A stretch of 64,000 nt of DNA from Hyphomonadaceae bacterium UBA1849 (GTDB taxonomy: Bacteria; Pseudomonadota; Alphaproteobacteria; Caulobacterales; Hyphomonadaceae): positions 740,167 through 804,166 of the forward strand of contig DDIN01000008.1 of NCBI GenBank assembly GCA_002338565.1, given 5' to 3'. Under the pieces are notes generated by a model. That model was not told the origin of the DNA. It saw only the letters and a list, made by a program, of their open reading frames with translations, and searched no databases. The translations under genes were made by a program, and so were the position numbers. Below, piece by piece: positions 1 through 9,338 of this stretch. Position 1 is the first letter of the stretch. Each line of letters begins with the position of its first letter.

Positions 1-800
1 TGCCTCATGCTCAGGCACTGGCCGAAGCCGTGCAATTGGGACTTTTGCCGACGGCATCACAGACAATCGTATCGCGAATTTTTGAGCATATCGGCTCAAA
101 CCACCGCCTTTATGACAAATGCCTTCTGACCGAATTCAACATGCTGAAGGATTTTGGTGACCGGCTCGTCAAAATCATGAAGTCCAATCGCCACGCAGAA
201 ATGTATGACTCCTTCTGCGCACGCTCCAAGCGTCTGATGTCGACGGACACTGTGGACGGCTATCTGGAGCGGTTTGAAATTCTGGATCGCCCGATGCAGC
301 TCCTCAAACTGCAGGACAATCTGGTTGGCTATGACGCCCGTACCAAAATGATTACCCTGCTACGTGGTATGATCGGTCAGCCGCGCTTTGAAGAAGCGGT
401 GATGAACAATGACGGACGGCATGTGCAGGTTCTGATGACCCTTCGCGCCACACAAGCCGCGCTATTGAATTCCGACCTGCCTGAAGCAGAGCGCATTCAT
501 GGCGCTCAGGATCTCGACACGCTCAGCGTCCGCCTGATTTCGAACGCCAAGCTGTTCCCGTCAATCGCCCGCAAAGCGGGCTCGCCGGCACTGGCGGCCG
601 TTGCGCTATTCCGGCTTGCAGCAGAAGCCCTTCCGAAGGGACAGAGCGCGACACTGGCCTCTATGGCGGCAACTAAAATGTTGAAAGAACAGGACGCACG
701 CGAAGCGCTGAAGACAAACCCTGACCTCAGCCGAATGCTACGCGATCTGTCTCAGGCAGCCCGCGCCGCGACGGAACTGCCTAAAGCCGCCGAAGGCTGA
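1..800 (+). CDS. Hypothetical protein, 5'-truncated by window edge
   Basis: The reading frame is open from the first base; the first full codon is at position 3, and the GTG at 30 is probably internal, so this is the C-terminal part (about 265 residues) of a longer protein. It is mostly charged and alpha-helical in character, with no signal peptide, membrane segment or motif I recognise; an Ala-rich helical stretch occupies the last 80 residues. Its TGA stop abuts the stop of the convergent TlpA-like gene (together TGATCA), so no terminator fits between them. Function unknown; the real start lies outside the window. Confidence 0.7.
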   Translation, partial: PHAQALAEAVQLGLLPTASQTIVSRIFEHIGSNHRLYDKCLLTEFNMLKDFGDRLVKIMKSNRHAEMYDSFCARSKRLMSTDTVDGYLERFEILDRPMQLLKLQDNLVGYDARTKMITLLRGMIGQPRFEEAVMNNDGRHVQVLMTLRATQAALLNSDLPEAERIHGAQDLDTLSVRLISNAKLFPSIARKAGSPALAAVALFRLAAEALPKGQSATLASMAATKMLKEQDAREALKTNPDLSRMLRDLSQAARAATELPKAAEG

Positions 801-1385
801 TCAGCCAACCAGCGCCCGGAACAGTTCCAGAGCTTCATCCGATGCCCAGTCCGTGTCGCCCTCAAAACGGGCGACTTCCCGGCCATTCCGGTCGTAAATA
901 ACTGTGCTCGGAAACCCGCCAATGTAAGAGTCGAACATGACGCCGCGCTCGGCATCGCCATAAAAGTCGAGTGCGCCGTCCGTTAGCTCATCAAGGCGTT
1001 CTCGCGCCATCGGATAGTCACCGACGCGATCGAAAGACAGAGGCATCACAAGAAGATCGCTCTCGTCGAATTCGTTCTGCAGGGCGGCAAGCGTCGGCAT
1101 TTCCAGAACGCATGGGGCGCAGGTCGTACCCCAGAAGTTCACGACCAGAATACGCCCTGTATAGTCCGCCAGCGTCGCTGTAGATCCGTCAGGCGCCTGA
1201 AACTCGGCCTCCGAAATCGGTTCGCCTGCGCGTTGGAATTGGAGGCGGGACATCTCCCCGACCGCGTAAGACTGGATGCCTTCGCGCGTGACATTCGGTG
1301 ATGCAGCGGAAAACCAGGCATAGACAAATGCGCCAAGCCCGATCAAAAGCATTAGCGGAATTCCTATACGTGTGAGTTTTGTCAT
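801..1385 (-). CDS. TlpA-like membrane-anchored thioredoxin
   Basis: Thiol:disulfide oxidoreductase of the TlpA/ResA type, expected to face the periplasm and reduce or exchange disulfides, for example in cytochrome c maturation. The 194-residue product has one N-terminal hydrophobic segment (about residues 8-28) and then a thioredoxin fold with the active site CAPC at 89-92 in the context NFWGTTCAPC, followed by the usual EMP. The ATG at 1385 is chosen because GAGG lies about seven bases upstream; an ATG at 1396 and a TTG at 1406 are also in frame. It is divergent from argH, with only 38 bases between the starts. The natural partner is not visible here, although ccm genes lie at the far end of the window. 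Confidence 0.85.
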   Translation of the reverse strand: MTKLTRIGIPLMLLIGLGAFVYAWFSAASPNVTREGIQSYAVGEMSRLQFQRAGEPISEAEFQAPDGSTATLADYTGRILVVNFWGTTCAPCVLEMPTLAALQNEFDESDLLVMPLSFDRVGDYPMARERLDELTDGALDFYGDAERGVMFDSYIGGFPSTVIYDRNGREVARFEGDTDWASDEALELFRALVG

Positions 1386-1423
1386 TACAGGCCTCATTCG
1401 TTGCAACGTAAGAGATAGTAATT

Positions 1424-2821
1424 ATGGCCAAAAAGCCAGCCTCCGGTCAGGAAATGTGGGGCGGACGTTTCGCCGCCAAGCCCGATGAAGTGATGGAAGC
1501 GATCAATGCGAGCATTGATGTCGACAAGCGCATGGCCGCTGAAGACATTCAGGGCTCGCGTGCCCATGTGCGCATGCTGGCTGATAGCAACATCGTCTCT
1601 GACGCCGACCGCGACGCGATCCTTGGAGGCCTTGATCAGGTTGAACAGGAAATTGCCGGTGGCGACTTCCCGTTCCGCAAAGACCTTGAAGATATTCATA
1701 TGAATATTGAGGCGCGCCTGAAGGAAATTATCGGTGAGCCAGCGGGACGCCTTCACACGGCGCGTTCGCGTAATGATCAGGTCGCAACGGATTTTCGCCT
1801 CTGGACACGTCAGGCGCTGCAAACCCGCGCAGATCAGACGCGCGGTCTGATGGAAGCCCTGCTGGAGCAGGCTGACCTCCACGCTGATACCGTTATGCCG
1901 GGCTTCACCCACCTTCAGACCGCGCAACCTGTTACCTTTGGTCACCATCTTATGGCTTATGTCGAAATGTTCTCACGTGACCGGTCCCGTTTTCTGGATT
2001 GTCAGGACCGGATGAATGAAAGCCCGCTTGGCGCAGCGGCGCTTGCCGGCACGGGCTTCGCGATCGACCGCCAGAAAACAGCCGCTGACCTCGGCTTTAA
2101 AGCGCCAATGGCGAACTCTCTCGACGCCGTATCTGCGCGCGACTTTGCGGTTGAAGCTGTCTCCGCCTGCTCGATCTGCGCGATGCATCTCTCCCGCCTT
2201 GCAGAAGAGATTGTTATCTGGGCGTCTGCACAGTTCCACTTCGTGCGCTTGTCTGATGCCTGGTCTACTGGCTCATCCATCATGCCGCAAAAGCGTAATC
2301 CGGACGCCGCCGAGCTCGTACGCGCGAAAACAGGCCGTATTTATGGTACGCTTCAGGCGCTACTGACGGTCCTGAAAGGCCTGCCGCTCGCCTATTCCAA
2401 GGATATGCAGGAAGATAAGGAACTCACTTTCCTTGCTTTTGACGCGCTGGACCTATGTCTGGCCTCAATGACCGGCATGGTTTCCAGCTGGACCGTAGAC
2501 AAACCAGCCATGCGGGCTGCGGCGGCGCACGGCTTCTCCACGGCGACAGACCTTGCAGACTATTTGGTCCGCGAGCTTGGCCTTCCATTCCGTGAGGCAC
2601 ACCATGTAACCGGCGCGACCGTAAAACTGGCTGAAGACAATGGTTGTGACCTGGCAGAGCTTTCGATTGATGACCTCAAATCAATTGAGCCACGCCTTAC
2701 TGATGCCGTATATTCGGTTCTGACTGTTGAGGCATCAGTCAATTCGCGCCAGAGTTATGGCGGAACATCGCCGGTTCGTGTGCGCGAACAGGTCAGCCGC
2801 TGGAAGGAGCTTCTCTCATGA
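1424..2821 (+). CDS. argH: Argininosuccinate lyase
   Basis: Last enzyme of arginine biosynthesis: splits argininosuccinate into arginine and fumarate in the cytoplasm. The 465-residue length is normal for the family. The fumarase/aspartase superfamily signature GSSIMPQKRNPD is at about residues 282-293, on the loop carrying the catalytic serine, and the TARSRNDQ substrate-binding motif is near residue 110. Its stop overlaps the start of the small lipoprotein gene (ATGA), and lysA follows, an argH-lptM-lysA order that is common in alphaproteobacteria and suggests co-transcription. Confidence 0.97.
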   Translation: MAKKPASGQEMWGGRFAAKPDEVMEAINASIDVDKRMAAEDIQGSRAHVRMLADSNIVSDADRDAILGGLDQVEQEIAGGDFPFRKDLEDIHMNIEARLKEIIGEPAGRLHTARSRNDQVATDFRLWTRQALQTRADQTRGLMEALLEQADLHADTVMPGFTHLQTAQPVTFGHHLMAYVEMFSRDRSRFLDCQDRMNESPLGAAALAGTGFAIDRQKTAADLGFKAPMANSLDAVSARDFAVEAVSACSICAMHLSRLAEEIVIWASAQFHFVRLSDAWSTGSSIMPQKRNPDAAELVRAKTGRIYGTLQALLTVLKGLPLAYSKDMQEDKELTFLAFDALDLCLASMTGMVSSWTVDKPAMRAAAAHGFSTATDLADYLVRELGLPFREAHHVTGATVKLAEDNGCDLAELSIDDLKSIEPRLTDAVYSVLTVEASVNSRQSYGGTSPVRVREQVSRWKELLS

Positions 2822-3126
2822 AACGCATCGCCCTGATCCCTGCTTTTATTGCTCTTGCGGGCCTGTCTGCCTGCGGCCTGCGCGGCGATCTGGAACGTCC
2901 GGAGCCGCTTTGGGGCGAACCGGAACCGGCACCTCAGGAAGAAGCAAGCGCCGAGCCGGAACTGCGTCCGCGCAATGAAGAGCCACAACGCCTTGCTGGC
3001 ACCTCATATGTCGACCCTGAAACCGGCCGCACGATCTGGGTTGAAAACGAAGGCGGCGGCTATGCACCGCTCCCGTCACCAACGACCACCATTCAGGAAG
3101 AAGAGCTTCCGCCTCTAGCAGAATAG
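2818..3126 (+). CDS. lptM: Small lipoprotein, LptM/YifL-like
   Basis: A 102-residue lipoprotein with a short signal peptide and lipobox LSAC (mature Cys at about residue 19) followed by GLRGDLERP, which resembles the conserved N-terminus of LptM (YifL). In E. coli LptM helps LptD oxidise and assemble in the outer-membrane LPS translocon. The rest is Pro/Glu-rich and probably disordered. The ATG overlaps the argH stop, so translation is probably coupled, and lysA starts 10 bases later. The family call rests on the N-terminal motif and the argH-lysA position; the C-terminal tail is longer than in E. coli. Confidence 0.75.
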   Translation: MKRIALIPAFIALAGLSACGLRGDLERPEPLWGEPEPAPQEEASAEPELRPRNEEPQRLAGTSYVDPETGRTIWVENEGGGYAPLPSPTTTIQEEELPPLAE

Positions 3127-3136
3127 CTGATCCCAA

Positions 3137-4402
3137 ATGCACCATTTTGAATACCGCGACAGTGTTCTGCACTGTGAAGACATTTGCGTGTCTGACATCG
3201 CAGAACGCTTTGGCACACCAGTTTACATTTACTCGTCCGCAACGCTGACCCGTCACTACAACGTGCTGGCTGATGCGTTCAAAGACCAGCCATGCCTCAT
3301 AGCCTATGCGATGAAAGCCAATAGCAATCAGGCTGTTCTGGCGACACTCGCCGCGCTCGGTTCAGGCGCTGACGTTGTGTCGGGCGGCGAGATGAAACGC
3401 GCAATGGCCGCAGGTATTCCGGCAAACAGGATCGTGTTCTCCGGTGTTGCCAAATCCCGCACAGATATTCTCGATGCGCTTGAAGCAGGCATCCATCAGT
3501 TTAACGTGGAATCCCTGCCGGAACTTCACCGCATTTCGGAGCTCGCAAGCGCGAATGGCTACACGGCCGATATCGCGTTTCGGATCAATCCACACGTCGA
3601 AGCGGGTGGTCACGCCAACATCTCGACGGGCGGCGCCGAACACAAATTCGGCATTGCATGGCATGAAGGCAAAGACTTTTACGCGCTGGCCCAGTCACTC
3701 CCGGGCATTAATGTTTGCGGCGTAGACGTTCATATTGGCAGCCAGATCACAAATCTCGCTCCGCTGCGTGCCGCGTTTGAAAAAGTGGTCGGCCTTGTCC
3801 GCGACCTTCGTGAAGCTGGCGTTCCCATCACACGCATGGATCTTGGCGGCGGTCTCGGTATTCCGTATCGCGAGGGCGACGAACCGGCTACACCAGCAGA
3901 ATATGCGGCGATGGTTCGCGAAGTGCTTGGCGATCTCGATGTAGAAGTCATTCTTGAGCCGGGCCGGATGATTGCGGGCAATGCAGGCATTTTTGTCTCC
4001 CGCGTCGAATATATCAAAGAACGCGATGGCCGACGTTTCGCCATTCTGGACGCAGGCATGAACGATTTGATGCGTCCTGCGCTCTATCAGGCTGTTCACG
4101 AGATGAAACCAGTTGTTCGCTCTGAAGAGCGCGCTACACTGGACTATGACATTGTCGGGCCCATTTGTGAGAGTACAGACCGTTTCGCAAAGAACTATCC
4201 GGCGCAGGAAATGAAAGAGGGAGACCTCGTCGCCTTCATGTCTGCCGGCGCTTACGGAGCTGTAATGTCAAATCAGTACAACACACGCCCAATGTGTGCT
4301 GAAGTGCTGGTGAACGGGGACAATGTCGCGCTGATCCGCACCCCACCGACATTTGAAGAGATGATAGCGAGTGAAACTGTACCGGAGTGGCTGAAAACCT
4401 GA
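3137..4402 (+). CDS. lysA: Diaminopimelate decarboxylase
   Basis: PLP-dependent decarboxylase that converts meso-diaminopimelate to lysine, the last step of lysine synthesis. The 421-residue length is typical. The PLP lysine lies in AYAMKAN (Lys about 59), HIGSQ is at about 198-202, the phosphate-binding glycine-rich DLGGGLG is near 235-241, EPGR is at about 274-277, and the late CESTD motif supplies the active-site cysteine from the neighbouring subunit. The next gene starts 16 bases inside its 3' end. Confidence 0.97.
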   Translation: MHHFEYRDSVLHCEDICVSDIAERFGTPVYIYSSATLTRHYNVLADAFKDQPCLIAYAMKANSNQAVLATLAALGSGADVVSGGEMKRAMAAGIPANRIVFSGVAKSRTDILDALEAGIHQFNVESLPELHRISELASANGYTADIAFRINPHVEAGGHANISTGGAEHKFGIAWHEGKDFYALAQSLPGINVCGVDVHIGSQITNLAPLRAAFEKVVGLVRDLREAGVPITRMDLGGGLGIPYREGDEPATPAEYAAMVREVLGDLDVEVILEPGRMIAGNAGIFVSRVEYIKERDGRRFAILDAGMNDLMRPALYQAVHEMKPVVRSEERATLDYDIVGPICESTDRFAKNYPAQEMKEGDLVAFMSAGAYGAVMSNQYNTRPMCAEVLVNGDNVALIRTPPTFEEMIASETVPEWLKT

Positions 4403-7077
4403 TCCCAACCATTCTCCGCCGCAAGATCGAGCGGACACGGGCACGCCTCGCACGGGTAAGGCTTTTCGAGGCTTTTGCTCTGCCGGGCGCGCTTTTGTTT
4501 GCGGCATTGGCTCTGGTTTTCACCGGCGCGTTTGAACGCTTCGCGCCGCCTGCGCAAGCCCTGCTCTACCTCGCCTTCTTTCCATTTTTCATCATTGCGC
4601 TCGTTCGGGGCTTTAGAAAATACAAGACACCCGACCTCTCTGAAGGTAGCGCCCGGCTTGATGCATCGCATCCTGATAGCCCTGCCGAGGCCTATTATGA
4701 CCAACCGTCGCGCATCAGTGCAGAATCCCGCCCGTATTGGGTGAAACACAAGGCTCGTCTTGCCCGTATTATCGCAGAGATGGAGCCTCCGGCCCTCAGC
4801 GAAGAATGGCGCAAATCCGACCCGCTCTATCTGCGGATCATCACACCACTCGCGCTCATCGCGATTATCGCAGCGAATGCCAATACGGCGATGGGGCGAC
4901 TTTCATCTGCCATGGATACTGATGTCGGCGCGCTTTTCGGCGCAGACAGCATGACCGTCACAGCATGGGTGACACCGCCAGACTATACTGGCGCGGCTCC
5001 GATCTTTCTCAACTCCGTTGATCGCGATGTCGAGGTACCAGAAGGCTCACGCCTGACCCTTCGCGCGCAAGGCGGCGGACGACCTTCCCTTCACAGAAGC
5101 GCCCTTGGCGAAGCTTCCCTTTCAGGTGAGCGTCCATCGCTGGAACGTGCGTCCGATGGCACTTGGGAAACGCAGGTTGAGCTTAACGCCTCTCAATCCG
5201 TCAGGCTGGATTATTGGGGCGAACGCGCAGGCTGGAATTTTTCCGCGACGCCGGACCAGCCACCGACTGTTCGGTTTGCATCAGAGCCGACGATTGGCGA
5301 CAATGATGAATTGAGCTTTGAGTGGGGCGCAGAAGATGAATACGGCGTAGTGGAGCTGCAGCTCATAATCAGGCCAACAGATGCATCCGACCTCGATACC
5401 AGCGAATCCGAGACGGCTCCGGTTGAAATCCCGTCTTCCAATTTCCGCGCCGGCAATGACCAGGCAGATATAGATCTCACCCGCCATAAATGGGCAGGTG
5501 CCGAAGTTGAGCTCACGCTCGCAGCGACCGATGCCATTGGCCAGACCGGCTATAGCGAGCCGGTGATCATGGAGTTGCCAGAAAAGCTTTTCCTTGAACC
5601 GCTTGCACGCGCCAGTCAGGAAATCCGCCTCGTCGTGCTGCGTGAGGACGAGAAATACACGACGCCTATCGAAGATATGCTGCCAGTATTGGAAGGCGAA
5701 GACTTAGGGCTGGGTGATCGCCTTGAACATGCACCTGACGGATTGCAACACGCCGCTCTGATGCTCGACGCCGTAACCTATCGCCCTGAGAGCTATTTCT
5801 CCGATCTGACCGTCTATTTCGCACTGCGCCGCGCGCACCAGCTGCTCCGCTATGCCAATGAAACATCCGATGCAGAGCCTCTGGATGATCTTCTCTGGGC
5901 AGCCGCTTTGCGCGCCGAGTATGGCACAGTGGCCGATGCTGAGCGCCGCCTTAACGCGGCGCGCGCAGCACTGGAGCGCGCGCTTCGCGACGGGGCGTCC
6001 GAAGATGAAATTCGCCGCCTGATGGAAGCTTTCCGCGAGGCTGCTGAGGATTATATCGCAGCGCGCATGGCCGAAGCGATCATGAACGGCAATCCGGAAG
6101 GCGGCGCAAGCGGCCCGCCAGGGCAGGAAATGCTCGGCGGCAATGATCTGGCAGATATGCTGGACGCACTTCAGGACCTTACAGAAACCGGCGCGACAGA
6201 TGCCGCCCGACAGCTCCTGTCTGACGTCACTAACCTGCTCAACAATCTGAACTTTCAGGGTGGCGGCTCAGGCTCCGGTGACATGTTTGGCGAAGGCTCG
6301 GAAGGCGAAGCCAATGATGACCCGCCACCGGAAAACGAACAGCGCCTCGAGCGCACGCTGGAACGCCTTGCCGAAATCCTTGAGGAACAGCGCCGTCTGA
6401 ACGACGAAACCCTGCAAGAGCAGTTCGGCTCCGATCCTCAGAACGGTCAGAGCGGTAACCAGCAAGGTAATACAGACGGGCAGTCTGGCATTGGCGAAGA
6501 CGGTGACACAACCTCCGGCAGCGCGGAAACGCAGGACGGCACAGGCCAGGGCGGAGACGGCGATACTGAAAGCGGCGGCGGGCAGCAGTTCGGCAGCACT
6601 GAGGGCGACCTCTCTGATCGTCAGGAAGACATTGCAAGCCAGCTGCGTGCATTCAGGGATATGGAAGACACCAACGATAGCCTTGGGACGACAGATGGCG
6701 GCGACAACAACCTCGATATCGCACGTCAGGCGCTCGAACTGGCTGAGGACGCTCTGCGTAATGGCGACCTTCGCGGGGCGCAGCGCTATCAGGACCGCGC
6801 AATTCGCGAAATGCGTGATGCAGCCGGTCAATTGTCAGAAAGCCTTGATGACATGCGCCGCGAACGCCTTGGCGATCAGGGACAGGGCGGCGAACGTGAT
6901 CCACTTGGCCGCGCGGGCAGCACGGGCCAGCAAAATAACGGCTTCGGCATAGACATTCCTGATGAGGTCGAACGCCAGCGTGCCCGCGACATTCTGGATG
7001 AACTGCGTGAACGCCTGAACCGCTCAACCGATCCGGAAGAGCGTGAATATCTGGAACGCCTGCTCGACAGGTTTTAG
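4387..7077 (+). CDS. TIGR02302/DUF4175 family membrane protein
   Basis: An 896-residue protein of an uncharacterised alphaproteobacterial family. It starts at GTG inside lysA (16-base overlap). The N-terminus has two hydrophobic segments (about residues 28-75) and another near 155-175, followed by a large domain predicted to be periplasmic. Residues about 630-790 form a low-complexity Gly/Gln/Asn/Asp-rich linker, a known family trait, followed by helical segments rich in Arg/Glu and ending LLDRF. The conserved position after lysA suggests a cell-envelope role, but no activity can be read from the sequence. Its stop lies four bases from the end of the convergent phosphoribosyltransferase gene. 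Confidence 0.85.
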   Translation: MAENLIPTILRRKIERTRARLARVRLFEAFALPGALLFAALALVFTGAFERFAPPAQALLYLAFFPFFIIALVRGFRKYKTPDLSEGSARLDASHPDSPAEAYYDQPSRISAESRPYWVKHKARLARIIAEMEPPALSEEWRKSDPLYLRIITPLALIAIIAANANTAMGRLSSAMDTDVGALFGADSMTVTAWVTPPDYTGAAPIFLNSVDRDVEVPEGSRLTLRAQGGGRPSLHRSALGEASLSGERPSLERASDGTWETQVELNASQSVRLDYWGERAGWNFSATPDQPPTVRFASEPTIGDNDELSFEWGAEDEYGVVELQLIIRPTDASDLDTSESETAPVEIPSSNFRAGNDQADIDLTRHKWAGAEVELTLAATDAIGQTGYSEPVIMELPEKLFLEPLARASQEIRLVVLREDEKYTTPIEDMLPVLEGEDLGLGDRLEHAPDGLQHAALMLDAVTYRPESYFSDLTVYFALRRAHQLLRYANETSDAEPLDDLLWAAALRAEYGTVADAERRLNAARAALERALRDGASEDEIRRLMEAFREAAEDYIAARMAEAIMNGNPEGGASGPPGQEMLGGNDLADMLDALQDLTETGATDAARQLLSDVTNLLNNLNFQGGGSGSGDMFGEGSEGEANDDPPPENEQRLERTLERLAEILEEQRRLNDETLQEQFGSDPQNGQSGNQQGNTDGQSGIGEDGDTTSGSAETQDGTGQGGDGDTESGGGQQFGSTEGDLSDRQEDIASQLRAFRDMEDTNDSLGTTDGGDNNLDIARQALELAEDALRNGDLRGAQRYQDRAIREMRDAAGQLSESLDDMRRERLGDQGQGGERDPLGRAGSTGQQNNGFGIDIPDEVERQRARDILDELRERLNRSTDPEEREYLERLLDRF

Positions 7078-7080
7078 GCG

Positions 7081-7614
7081 TTAGCCGCCCTGCGGGACAG
7101 CGCCAAGATAGGGCAGGCCGCGATAAAGACCGGCGTCATCCATTCCGTAACCGACAAGGTAACGGTCTGGCGCGTCATAAGCCCAGGCATCCAGCCCTTC
7201 GCCCGTTGCCAGTTGCTTGCGGGCAAACACACAGGTCATGACTTCTCGTGCGCCCTGAGCGATCAAATGGTGGCGCGCAAAATCCAGCGTCCGGCCGGTA
7301 TCATAGACGTCATCGATGATGAGAACGCCGCGCCCTTTGACGCTGCGCTGCAGATCGGCGCGCACTTTTACGCGGCCCGAGCTTTCGCGTTCATCGCGAT
7401 AGCTTTCCAGCCAGATAGCATCCAGCTGTGGGTGCACGTCGTGCCTGGTCAGGTGGCGCATCAAATCGGTCGTAAACGGAGAGGCCCCCAGTAGAATGGT
7501 TACAGCCGTCCAGTCATCGCTCTGCATACGCGGCGCGAGTTCAGCGGCGAGTTTTCCAATACGCGATTGAAGCTCGGTTTCGTCCAGCAGGACGTCAAAT
7601 TCGGGACAGGTCAA
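7081..7614 (-). CDS. hpt: Hypoxanthine/xanthine phosphoribosyltransferase
   Basis: Purine salvage enzyme that uses PRPP to convert hypoxanthine (and probably guanine or xanthine) to the nucleotide. The 177-residue protein carries the PRPP loop GVLIIDDVYDTGRT at residues 96-109, and near the C-terminus DRYLVGYGMD plus GLYRGLPYLG, typical of HPRT enzymes. The best start is TTG at 7614, only eight bases after the stop of the upstream zinc-ribbon gene, so the two are probably co-transcribed. Exact base preference cannot be read from the sequence. Confidence 0.85.
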   Translation of the reverse strand: MTCPEFDVLLDETELQSRIGKLAAELAPRMQSDDWTAVTILLGASPFTTDLMRHLTRHDVHPQLDAIWLESYRDERESSGRVKVRADLQRSVKGRGVLIIDDVYDTGRTLDFARHHLIAQGAREVMTCVFARKQLATGEGLDAWAYDAPDRYLVGYGMDDAGLYRGLPYLGAVPQGG

Positions 7615-7622
7615 AGCTCTGC

Positions 7623-8525
7623 TCAGTGATGTTCGTCATGCCCGTTAGAGGCAGGTTCATGATGATCATCTGCTGGTGCTTCGTGATGGTCAACCGCTGC
7701 AGGCGCGTCATGGTGCGCATCCGCGCCGTGATCGTCCGTCGCGTGTCCTGTATCGTGAGACGCAGGCGCATGGCTCTCTGGCTCATGAGGCGGTTGTGAC
7801 GGAACGCCGGCAGCCAGACGGACATTCTCAGTCGGTGGCACGAACGTCACTTCAAGGTCATACGCCGCAAGAGACGGAGAATCGAGACGCGACGAAAACG
7901 ATACTTCTCCGCCCGGCCCAACGCTCAGCGCTTCGGGCGTGACGAGAATGCTCTCGACTTCAAAACCGGCATCATCGCGCAGATCCACCCGCACATTGGG
8001 AACGGCTTGTGGGCGGTCTGATACATTCAGAATTGTACCGCTAACGGTGAGCACAGGCAGAGTGCCTTCAAGGCGGCGGTCTGCTGCCACATCAGCAAAT
8101 TCCAGCCCGAACGGGTTCACTTCCAGACCAGCCATTGCATAGGCGCTGGAGGCTTCCGGGAACATGCGCACGACGTCATCGCGCTTTACAACTGCGCCGA
8201 TACCAAGCGCAAAGAAGACAGCCGCTGTTCCGCCCCATGCGGTAAGTGCCGCAAGCCGGGAACCGCTTGCCTTGCGAGAGAGTTCTTTTTCACGAAACGC
8301 CAGATGCGGCGCAACGGACGGAGCTGCCGGAGAATGCTCCTGACGCTGGCGCTCAACCTTCTCACGCGAAAGGGATGCCGCCTCAAGCTTTTCTTCAAGG
8401 GAGAGTTCCGGCTGGGCAAACCATGAATGTGCGCATGCCGCACAGCGAACTGTACGACCATTCGCACCGATTGCCTTATCATCGGCAAAATATTGTGCGC
8501 TACAGGATGGACATGTGAGGATCAC
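7623..8525 (-). CDS. Zinc-ribbon (MJ0042-type) membrane protein with His-rich tail
   Basis: A 300-residue protein. The N-terminus is a short zinc ribbon (CPSC near residues 4-7, CAAC about 20 residues later), the MJ0042 type usual for alphaproteobacterial membrane proteins next to ftsE. One transmembrane helix follows at about 120-140, then a DUF3426-like domain. The last about 45 residues are extremely rich in His, Asp and Ala, with repeats such as HHDAP and DDHHEP, and look like a metal-binding tail. GTG at 8525 is chosen because GGAGAG lies eight bases upstream and it puts the zinc ribbon at the N-terminus. It is divergent from ftsE; function unknown. Confidence 0.75.
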   Translation of the reverse strand: MILTCPSCSAQYFADDKAIGANGRTVRCAACAHSWFAQPELSLEEKLEAASLSREKVERQRQEHSPAAPSVAPHLAFREKELSRKASGSRLAALTAWGGTAAVFFALGIGAVVKRDDVVRMFPEASSAYAMAGLEVNPFGLEFADVAADRRLEGTLPVLTVSGTILNVSDRPQAVPNVRVDLRDDAGFEVESILVTPEALSVGPGGEVSFSSRLDSPSLAAYDLEVTFVPPTENVRLAAGVPSQPPHEPESHAPASHDTGHATDDHGADAHHDAPAAVDHHEAPADDHHEPASNGHDEHH

Positions 8526-8606
8526 TGCAGTTCTCTCCACTCCGTTAGGCACGATTCTGTGCCTGGAATTCGCCCTTCAGCAGTCCCGAAAGGACTGAAA
8601 CGAGAC

Positions 8607-9338
8607 ATGAATTACGAGCCCGATATTTCTCTTGATGAGCCCACCATCCGAGTTGATGGTGTTAACCATGGGTATATCTCTGGCGAGAATGTGTTAGGCG
8701 ACCTTAATATCGAGTTAAACTCCGGCTCTTTTACGTTTCTCACCGGCCCGTCCGGATCGGGAAAAACTACGCTTTTACAGCTGCTTTACGCGGCCCAGAA
8801 ACCCCGTAACGGCAAGGTTTCGCTGTTTGGTGTGGACACAAGCAATGCCACGCGGAAAACGTTAACCCGCCTGCGGCGACGAATCGGCGTCGTCTATCAG
8901 GACTTCCGCCTGTTGAACCATCTGACCGCCTATGAAAACGCTGCGCTTCCTCTGCGCGTTACAGGCAAACACGAGCGTGAATATCGCGACGATGTTATCG
9001 ACCTTCTGAACTGGGTCGGGCTTGGCGATCGGATCACCGCAAAACCGACAACGCTCTCTGGCGGCGAACAGCAGCGTGTCGCGATTGCCCGCGCCCTCGT
9101 CAACAAACCTGACCTTCTCATAGCTGACGAACCGACAGGAAACGTTGATCCTGAAATGGGTGAGCGGCTGATGCGACTGATCCTTGAACTGAACCGGCGT
9201 CTTTCCACCACGGTCCTGATTGCGACCCACGATATTACGCTGGTCGACCGGCTCGGCGCGCCTGTTGTGAGGCTGGAGAACGGGCTTCTGGTGCATCAAC
9301 GCGGCGATGTCGGCGCAGGAGGCGGCCATCATGTATGA
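8607..9338 (+). CDS. ftsE: Cell division ATP-binding protein FtsE
   Basis: ATPase of the FtsEX complex, which sits at the division septum and activates cell-wall hydrolases through a periplasmic partner. The 243-residue ABC domain has Walker A GPSGSGKT (47-54), the Q-loop YQDF (97-100), signature LSGGEQQ (150-156) and Walker B LLIADEP (170-176). The ATG at 8607 gives the expected FtsE length; an open frame extends further upstream but would overlap the divergent zinc-ribbon gene. The ftsX start lies inside its last codons. Confidence 0.95.
   Translation: MNYEPDISLDEPTIRVDGVNHGYISGENVLGDLNIELNSGSFTFLTGPSGSGKTTLLQLLYAAQKPRNGKVSLFGVDTSNATRKTLTRLRRRIGVVYQDFRLLNHLTAYENAALPLRVTGKHEREYRDDVIDLLNWVGLGDRITAKPTTLSGGEQQRVAIARALVNKPDLLIADEPTGNVDPEMGERLMRLILELNRRLSTTVLIATHDITLVDRLGAPVVRLENGLLVHQRGDVGAGGGHHV

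Noticed and set aside
6400..6640. Gly/Gln/Asn-rich repeats in the DUF4175 gene as a possible CRISPR or tandem repeat
   Set aside because: No regular DNA repeat unit or spacers; it is a low-complexity coding linker known in this family.
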